50,630 nt of DNA from contig NZ_QVMO01000018.1 of the NCBI RefSeq assembly GCF_010501055.1, forward strand, positions 1-50,630, in the 5' to 3' direction. The position numbers and the translations under genes were made by a program. Numbering within the stretch: the first letter of the stretch is position 1; each line of letters begins with the position of its first letter. The notes under the pieces are model-generated. The model had not been told where the DNA came from. It made no database searches and saw only the letters and a program-made list of their open reading frames with translations. Of the stretch, positions 45,344-50,630 are shown piece by piece. Origin of the DNA: Dysgonomonas sp. 521 (GTDB lineage Bacteria; Bacteroidota; Bacteroidia; Bacteroidales; Dysgonomonadaceae).

Positions 45344-45525
45344 GAAACTGTTTAAATTTTATACGAATATTTTATTATACCTTTTTCTTCGTTCATTTTT
45401 AGTCTGTTTTAGGCTGTTTTTTCCTTTCTCTCAACTCAAATAGCCCGCTATTATCGTTTCGAGGAAGAAAAAAGCATCTCTAAAACATCTCTAAAAATTG
45501 GAACGAATAAAATTTAAACAGTTTC
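45344..45525. mobile_element. 182-bp MITE-like element with TTA target duplication
   Basis: Perfect 19-bp terminal inverted repeats, GAAACTGTTTAAATTTTAT at 45344-45362 and its complement at 45507-45525, flank 144 bp of non-coding DNA. The trinucleotide TTA is duplicated directly outside at 45341-45343 and 45526-45528. Short size, no ORF, TIR and a 3-bp TnA duplication fit a non-autonomous IS5-superfamily element. The parental IS cannot be named. Confidence 0.75.
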
Positions 45526-45528
45526 TTA

Positions 45529-45826
45529 TATCGGAAAAACAAAACAATAGGAAAACTATAATTGAAAGGCTACCATCCTCTTTTTCCATGCTCTATAACA
45601 AATATACTAATAATAAAGTTTTTTCACAAATTTAAAGACTACAAAAAGTTTCGAATCGAAACTTTACATAAACATTCAATTAAAATACTATATACAAACA
45701 CATTAAAACTATACAACATCAATTATTCATAGTATAAAGACCGATATATTCATAAATATCCAGCTCCAATATATTTCGTAATTTCAAAACTTTCAAGCTA
45801 TACCGAAACTTTATTCGAAAATATAT
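45529..45826. promoter_or_regulatory. AT-rich gap with 21-bp palindrome
   Basis: About 300 bp with no gene. A perfect palindrome AAAGTTTCGA-A-TCGAAACTTT lies at 45645-45665, and CGAAACTTTA recurs at 45804-45813. TTACATAAAC at 45664-45673 is also present on the opposite strand upstream of glpA, near 50135-50144. These may be regulator sites for the glp region or leftovers of a mobile element. Confidence 0.45.
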
Positions 45827-45853
45827 TAAAAACGGGCGGGCAAGCCCCGTCCC
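45827..45853 (-). terminator. Terminator of the glpABC operon
   Basis: On the minus strand a GC-rich stem (ACGGGGC, loop, GCCCGCCCGT) is followed by TTTTTAAT. It lies directly after the glpC stop at 45859. Confidence 0.75.
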
Positions 45854-45858
45854 TGCAA

Positions 45859-47073
45859 TTATGCTAACGCCTTAGCCAGTATAGATATAGGATGTTCGCA
45901 ACGCTTTGTGGTCGACATTTCTATCTGCCATTTGCATGTTTCACAATCTGTTACCACATAATCAATATCGGCTGCCTCTATTTGTTTGAACAGAGTCTCG
46001 CCAATATCCTGTGATGTCCTGTAGTTCTCCTTCTTGAAACCATAAGTTCCCGCTATGCCGCAGCATTGCGAATCCAATACTTTCAGTTCGATGTTAGGAA
46101 TAAGCTTGAGCAACTCTATTGAGTAATAAGACCACCCCAGCTTTTCCATGTGGCATGGTGTATGATAAGCCACCTTGATTTTTTTATCTTTCAGCTTAAT
46201 TTTTAAGTCGGTAGTACTCAACAGCCTGTATATATACCGTGTGGCGAGTTCGACATTATCCCGCACATCTTTGGTATCGATACCCAACAAGTGAGGATAT
46301 TCGTCCCTTATTGTAAAAGCGCAGGTAGATGATGTAGCCACCACAGGAATATTATTATCCAGTACAGACTCACGGATAGAAGCGACATTTACTTTAGCCT
46401 GTTTTCTGGCCTGTTCGATAAAGCCGTTGGAAATGAGGGCGACACCGCAACACTTCTCTTTTTTAAGCAGCTGCACCCCAATGCCCAGCGCATTGAAAAC
46501 TTTCACCAGATCACGCCCTAAATCAGGATTGTTATAATTAGCGTAGCAACCATGAAAATAGCTGACCTGTTTCGAAAAAGCCAGTTGCTCCTTCGCATGC
46601 TTTTTATACCAACCCTCGAACGTCCCAAAAGAGTATTTAGGAAAACTTCTGTGACTATCTATTTTAAACACCGTATCCAATACCAATTTTACGGGTTTCA
46701 ATCCTAAGGTTGTATTCACAATGGGTGCGAACGGAGTGGCAAGGCTTCCCACGAGGTCGGTATTCGCCAGAATAAAATCCCTTACTTTTGGCTTCTTCTT
46801 GCTGTATTTTATTTTAGCAGATTGTATGATATCCCCGATTCTGACATTTGAAGGACAGGCAACTTCACACCTCTTGCAATTGATACAGTATTTCAACGCA
46901 TCGTCATAAAAATTTGCCTTTTTCAGGCGAAGGCGCTCGCCGTCAGGCCCTGCCTGTTTTGGCCCCGGATAGTCGGGATTTACGGCTGCCACAGGACAAT
47001 ATACTGTACAGACTGTACATTTTATACATTGCTCGAAATTATTCTCACTGATATTATGTTGTTGCAAGTTCAT
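45859..47073 (-). CDS. glpC: Anaerobic glycerol-3-phosphate dehydrogenase subunit C
   Basis: 404 aa, the membrane-associated iron-sulfur subunit. Two [4Fe-4S] motifs are visible: Cys16-x2-Cys19-x2-Cys22-x3-Cys26 and Cys63-x2-Cys66-x2-Cys69-x3-Cys73. Two CCG-type domains follow (KKEKCCGVALI, DSQCCGIAGTYG). It passes electrons from GlpA to the quinone pool. It is last in the glpA-glpB-glpC operon, 8 bp after glpB. Confidence 0.93.
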   Translation of the reverse strand: MNLQQHNISENNFEQCIKCTVCTVYCPVAAVNPDYPGPKQAGPDGERLRLKKANFYDDALKYCINCKRCEVACPSNVRIGDIIQSAKIKYSKKKPKVRDFILANTDLVGSLATPFAPIVNTTLGLKPVKLVLDTVFKIDSHRSFPKYSFGTFEGWYKKHAKEQLAFSKQVSYFHGCYANYNNPDLGRDLVKVFNALGIGVQLLKKEKCCGVALISNGFIEQARKQAKVNVASIRESVLDNNIPVVATSSTCAFTIRDEYPHLLGIDTKDVRDNVELATRYIYRLLSTTDLKIKLKDKKIKVAYHTPCHMEKLGWSYYSIELLKLIPNIELKVLDSQCCGIAGTYGFKKENYRTSQDIGETLFKQIEAADIDYVVTDCETCKWQIEMSTTKRCEHPISILAKALA

Positions 47074-47081
47074 AATCTATC

Positions 47082-48329
47082 TCATTTATTTAAAATACTT
47101 TCGGCTATACTCAGCGCGCTCAATATGGATACGCCTGCCCCACAGCCTTCCTTTATCGGGTTAAAACCTTCAAGAATAGCCCCTGATACATATAAATTAT
47201 CGATAATCTTACCATTCCGCATCCCCCTGAAGGAATTATCCGTTTTCACTCCGAAACGCTGATAACCCTGAGGTTCGAATATTTTAGAATTATACCATTC
47301 CTGGCGGTCTGTTGAATATGATACATCCAGATTGAAAATTGGCTCGTACACACTATCCGAAGTCGCTATCAGTCCCTGGCTAAAATAGCTTCCGGTGGCA
47401 AGGACTATATTTTTACCTGCGAAAGGTATATCTCCATGATTGAATGAATAGACCCTTTTTACCGCATTATCCTCCACGTCAGCCCTCTTTACACTGTCGC
47501 CAAGCATATATACACCTCCCAGCTTGAGAAAATAATCGTGCAAATACTGCTGCGTATGAATGCCTATAATAGAAGGAGGCATTGTAGGTATTAATAAGAC
47601 AGGCTTACGCACAGCCTGTTGCAGGCGCAGAAAAGCATCAGACTCCAAGCCTATGCAAGCCGGGAAAATAATAGCTTCGCTGCCTTCGCTTTTATCATTC
47701 AATATGTTGGCGACTTCATCTACATTCTTGTCCAGCACCCGTGCAATATTCGTAGAACGCAGTTCACTCGGATTACGCCTGAGGTAGTCTAAATCGGGAA
47801 GATTAAACAGATGTATATCACTTTCGGTACCCAGTTTAAGGAATTCATCGGCTATAAACTGCGGATAGAAGTCCAGAAAGCCTACAGGGTTAAATATAGA
47901 CACGCTCTTCCACGGCAACTTATCAGCATTGTCACTGGTCACGAATCCTGAGGCTGACAACCATGTAGGCTTAAGCGTGCCCATCGGGGTAACCCTGTAA
48001 TGATTCTTTTGCCCACAACCGGATAAAGGAACATCTATCCCCGAAAAGAATTGTTCGGCTCTACTTACCAGCACAGGAAACTTATCAACTCCAAGCTTAG
48101 AGTATGGATGATCCGGCGCTTGCTCAATCAGGTCGCCTATTACAGAAAACGGGTTGCCCACCTCTTTCCCATCCGGTAAAGTATTTAGCAAATCGTAAGA
48201 ACCGGATGAAAAATGCAGCGCGCTTTGTCCCGATGAGATAATAACACATCGTTGCCCCTGCTGAGACAAACGAATAGCGCACACAAGGCCGGATAATCCT
48301 CCTCCTATTATGACTGTATCGAATTTCAT
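47082..48329 (-). CDS. glpB: Anaerobic glycerol-3-phosphate dehydrogenase subunit B
   Basis: 415 aa with an N-terminal FAD/NAD-type fold, VIIGGGLSGLVCAIRLS (G9-G11, G14), and the GlpB-specific C-terminus ending GAILEGFNPIKEGCGAGVSILSALSIAE. GlpB accompanies GlpA and GlpC in the anaerobic enzyme. The gap to glpA is 91 bp and to glpC 8 bp. Confidence 0.92.
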   Translation of the reverse strand: MKFDTVIIGGGLSGLVCAIRLSQQGQRCVIISSGQSALHFSSGSYDLLNTLPDGKEVGNPFSVIGDLIEQAPDHPYSKLGVDKFPVLVSRAEQFFSGIDVPLSGCGQKNHYRVTPMGTLKPTWLSASGFVTSDNADKLPWKSVSIFNPVGFLDFYPQFIADEFLKLGTESDIHLFNLPDLDYLRRNPSELRSTNIARVLDKNVDEVANILNDKSEGSEAIIFPACIGLESDAFLRLQQAVRKPVLLIPTMPPSIIGIHTQQYLHDYFLKLGGVYMLGDSVKRADVEDNAVKRVYSFNHGDIPFAGKNIVLATGSYFSQGLIATSDSVYEPIFNLDVSYSTDRQEWYNSKIFEPQGYQRFGVKTDNSFRGMRNGKIIDNLYVSGAILEGFNPIKEGCGAGVSILSALSIAESILNK

Positions 48330-48420
48330 ACTATAATTTTGTTTTCAATGGATGTATGGAAACTCGCATGACAAAATTATCTTGGACTTTGATAAATTGT
48401 GATCCATGCTCATTTTCATA

Positions 48421-50043
48421 CTATTTTTCTTTTTCCGATGATTTTAAACCGCATATACTCTGATATATCCATGCCGTATACTCACTTTCGCGCAATGTAT
48501 CGCCCCATGCGATGGGATAAATACCTTTCCAGCGCTCGTTGAGGAAAGACGACAGATCTTCTTTCGCCCGTTTGGTACAGAATTTATCCGTATTTCCCAT
48601 TATTCCCGCAGCACGGCAGGCACAAAGTTCTCCCTGGCAAGTACCCATCCCAACACGTGTTCTACGCCGGAGGTCTACAAGGCTTTTCACATTCAGCTCA
48701 TCCAAAGCATATTTAACCTCTCCTACCGAAACTTCTTCGCACTCACAAACCAGGCTATTGTCTAATTGTGTATTATCCGAAAATTTCCCAGCCATATCAC
48801 CATGACGGTAAATAGCCGATTTGCGTTGAGCCGCCGGCAATGATATTATCTTTTTGTTAATTTCTTCTACATTCTCACGCGATCCGGGAAGCTTTTCATC
48901 AGCCGTCGTACAGGCATTAACAACATTCAGTTTCTTACAAACCAGGTCGGTTGCCCATTCCGCCATCAAGCGGTAAGTCATCAGTTTTCCGCCTGTGATT
49001 GTGATATATCCCTGCAAGCCATCCCTTTCGGCATGATCCAGCAACACAATGCCACGGCTTACATTACGGCCGGTAGGGTCATTATCCGAAGCCACCAAAG
49101 GCCTCACTCCCGCATAAGCGCGCAGAATACGGGTGCGGGCAAGTTTAGGCGCAAGCTTCTCCCCTTCACTTACCAATATATCCACTTCTTCCGGGGTTAC
49201 AATCATATTATCGATCTGGTCGTAAGGAATATTCATAGAAGTGGTACCAATCAACGATATCGTATCTCCCGGAACGAGAATATCCGCGTCAGCAGGCTTC
49301 CGGCATCTGTTCAACACCAGATTGTTTACCCGATGCCCGAATATGAGCAAAGAACCTTTTGCAGGTAGCATTTTGACTGTTACACCAGCCAGTGCCGAGA
49401 TATGTTGCCCCCAGATACCTCCGGCATTCACAACGATGGAACCGTATATATTCTTCGTTTCTTTTTGTTTGTGATCGAAAACTTCTACGCCAACAACGCG
49501 ATCCTGTTCTTTGATCAACCCTGTTACTTCATGGTAAGTCAGTATTGTAGCTCCACGCTCCCTTGCATCTATCATATTGGATGCCGTCAACCGGAACGGA
49601 TCGATAGAACCATCAGGAACTCGCACCGCACCAATAATATCAGGGTTTGCAGAAGGCTCTAACAGAAGGGCGGCTTTAGGATCAATTACATCCGCCTTTA
49701 TACCGGCTAAAGTACATGCTTCAACAAATCGCTTCTGATAATTGATATCATCTTCGGGAAGGCTTAGAAACAAACCGTTCGTTTCCTCAACACAATGGCT
49801 GGCTATCCGCTTTAATATCATATTTTCTTTGATACATTCTTCAGCCGATTCCCTGTCTGTGACGGCATACCGCGCTCCGCTATGCAAAAGCCCGTGATTT
49901 CGCCCGGTAGCCCCGGTAGCTATATCATAGCGTTCGAGAAGCACGGTATTGAGTCCCCTGCGCGAGCAGTCACGGGCAACGCCCGCCCCCGTAGCGCCTC
50001 CACCGATAATAATTACATCAAATGATTCCGGAGAATGTTTCAT
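48421..50043 (-). CDS. glpA: Anaerobic glycerol-3-phosphate dehydrogenase subunit A
   Basis: I use ATG 50043 (MKHSPESFDV), giving 540 aa; the longer frame to 50097 is unsupported. The FAD-binding site is IIIGGGATGAG at 11-21, typical of FAD-dependent G3P dehydrogenases. A C-terminal BFD-like cysteine cluster (VCECEE at about 429 and GTCQGELCACR near 470) should hold an iron-sulfur centre. It oxidises sn-glycerol 3-phosphate to dihydroxyacetone phosphate. No glpK or glpF is within the window, although they may lie outside. Confidence 0.93.
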   Translation of the reverse strand: MKHSPESFDVIIIGGGATGAGVARDCSRRGLNTVLLERYDIATGATGRNHGLLHSGARYAVTDRESAEECIKENMILKRIASHCVEETNGLFLSLPEDDINYQKRFVEACTLAGIKADVIDPKAALLLEPSANPDIIGAVRVPDGSIDPFRLTASNMIDARERGATILTYHEVTGLIKEQDRVVGVEVFDHKQKETKNIYGSIVVNAGGIWGQHISALAGVTVKMLPAKGSLLIFGHRVNNLVLNRCRKPADADILVPGDTISLIGTTSMNIPYDQIDNMIVTPEEVDILVSEGEKLAPKLARTRILRAYAGVRPLVASDNDPTGRNVSRGIVLLDHAERDGLQGYITITGGKLMTYRLMAEWATDLVCKKLNVVNACTTADEKLPGSRENVEEINKKIISLPAAQRKSAIYRHGDMAGKFSDNTQLDNSLVCECEEVSVGEVKYALDELNVKSLVDLRRRTRVGMGTCQGELCACRAAGIMGNTDKFCTKRAKEDLSSFLNERWKGIYPIAWGDTLRESEYTAWIYQSICGLKSSEKEK

Positions 50044-50069
50044 GACAATTAGTTTAAAAATATGATACA

Positions 50070-50098
50070 CAAATATACGAAACATTTCGAAATACAAA
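50070..50098 (-). promoter_or_regulatory. Candidate promoter of glpABC
   Basis: The minus strand has TATATTTG at 50077-50070 and TTTG at 50098-50095, spaced by 17 bp (consensus 19-21). The -7 box is 26 bp above the glpA start. CGAAA-containing repeats (TTTCGAAAT, ATCGAAATT, ATCGAAAG) crowd around it at about 50085-50136 and may be operators. Confidence 0.5.
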
Positions 50099-50152
50099 AT
50101 ATTTAAATCGAAATTATTTAAATAAATATCGAAAGTTTATGTAAGTAAAAAA

Positions 50153-50173
50153 GAGTTATCAGGCTGATAACTC
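50153..50173 (-). terminator. Terminator for a minus-strand transcript from the right
   Basis: GAGTTATCAG at 50153-50162 and CTGATAACTC at 50164-50173 form a perfect 10-bp stem, followed on the minus strand by TTTTTT. It would end a transcript entering from beyond the window and insulate glpA. Confidence 0.75.
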
Positions 50174-50248
50174 CTTTCCAAATTAATAATTCATGTGAAT
50201 CAGTATTTCGTTTTGTTTAAATTATGTGTTCAATTTCATTAGTCGTTT

Positions 50249-50630
50249 GTCGCGACTCGGCATAACATGAATTTTTAATTCAGTTCTGCCCTCGCTACTT
50301 AAAACGTTCTTTTATTTTTTATTCTGCGCGCAATCACAGATTGCTTGCCTTACTTTTGGCCAAAGCTCCAAAAGTAAGCAAAAAAGCATTGCGCCCCGCT
50401 TCGCCGTACGACCCACCATCGGTTTGCCGGCTGAATGAAGTGATGAAAAATTCATCATTGCGATAATTGGCAGATGATGCTTAAAAGCGCCCGCACTTCA
50501 TTCTACGCCGCCTGCACCGGGTGGGTACCCCGTACGCTTGCTAACGGCGCTGGCTGACGCCTGATTTGCAGGGTCTATCCTCTGTCTTGACGTTGCGTCG
50601 CGACTCCGTGCATCTGTTCCGCAGGCGGGG
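50249..50630. repeat. Structured GC-richer non-coding region, possible dispersed repeat
   Basis: No gene is supported. A strong dyad TTACTTTTGG/CCAAAAGTAA lies at 50350-50359 and 50368-50377, another TGATGAA/TTCATCA at 50441-50447 and 50451-50457. GTCGCGACTC is repeated directly at 50249-50258 and 50597-50606. The composition is more GC-rich than the flanking DNA. Similar hairpin-bearing non-coding blocks recur in several Bacteroidales genomes in my recollection, but this cannot be confirmed here. Confidence 0.4.

Overview
The window reads as Bacteroidales DNA: low to moderate GC, TAA-rich stops, promoters of the Bacteroidetes TAnnTTTG (-7) type, a SusC/SusD pair, DUF3244, and a CTnDOT-type tra/mob cluster. 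A Dysgonomonas- or Parabacteroides-like host fits, but I cannot fix the genus from sequence alone.

Positions 1 to about 29.4 kb are the right-hand part of an integrative conjugative element (ICE). It opens with tandem repeats resembling an IS21-type end and a signal-less trypsin-like protease. The mobilization genes mobC, mobB and mobA follow on the minus strand, then a hairpin-rich gap that probably holds oriT. From there the transfer operon runs on the plus strand: traA (broken by a frameshift), traB, a second DUF3408 gene, traD, traE, traF, traG, traI, traJ, traK, traL, traM, traN, traO, traQ and a PH-domain gene. Two hypothetical genes lie after it. Next is a nine-gene arsenic cargo operon (arsR, an arsN-like acetyltransferase, acr3, arsF, arsG, a small thioredoxin, an arsP-like permease, arsC, a cupin). 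A convergent minus-strand block of small hypotheticals with PcfJ and PcfK closes the element. No integrase is in the window; the other end must lie to the left.

From about 29.8 kb the DNA looks chromosomal: a secreted S9 peptidase; a minus-strand susC-susD-lipoprotein operon whose upstream region carries a 59-bp CT/GA dinucleotide tract; a membrane-anchored TPR/LuxR-type regulator; a small secreted DUF3244 protein; a copper module (AraC regulator with a heavy-metal-binding domain, copA ATPase, HMA chaperone); a gene-poor stretch with a 182-bp MITE-like element; and the anaerobic glycerol-3-phosphate dehydrogenase operon glpA-glpB-glpC. The window ends in a non-coding, structured, GC-richer region.

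Functional logic: the ICE supplies DNA processing (MobA/B/C), a type IV secretion channel (TraE to TraQ) and a selectable load. That load appears to handle arsenate (ArsC), arsenite (Acr3) and, by family inference, organoarsenicals (ArsN, ArsF, ArsG, ArsP-like). Three related palindromes around arsR suggest control at two points. The best candidates for new biology are a possible thioredoxin/CcdA/lipoprotein electron relay inside the ars operon, the microsatellite ahead of susC, the protease at the mob end of the ICE, and the metal-sensing AraC fusion.
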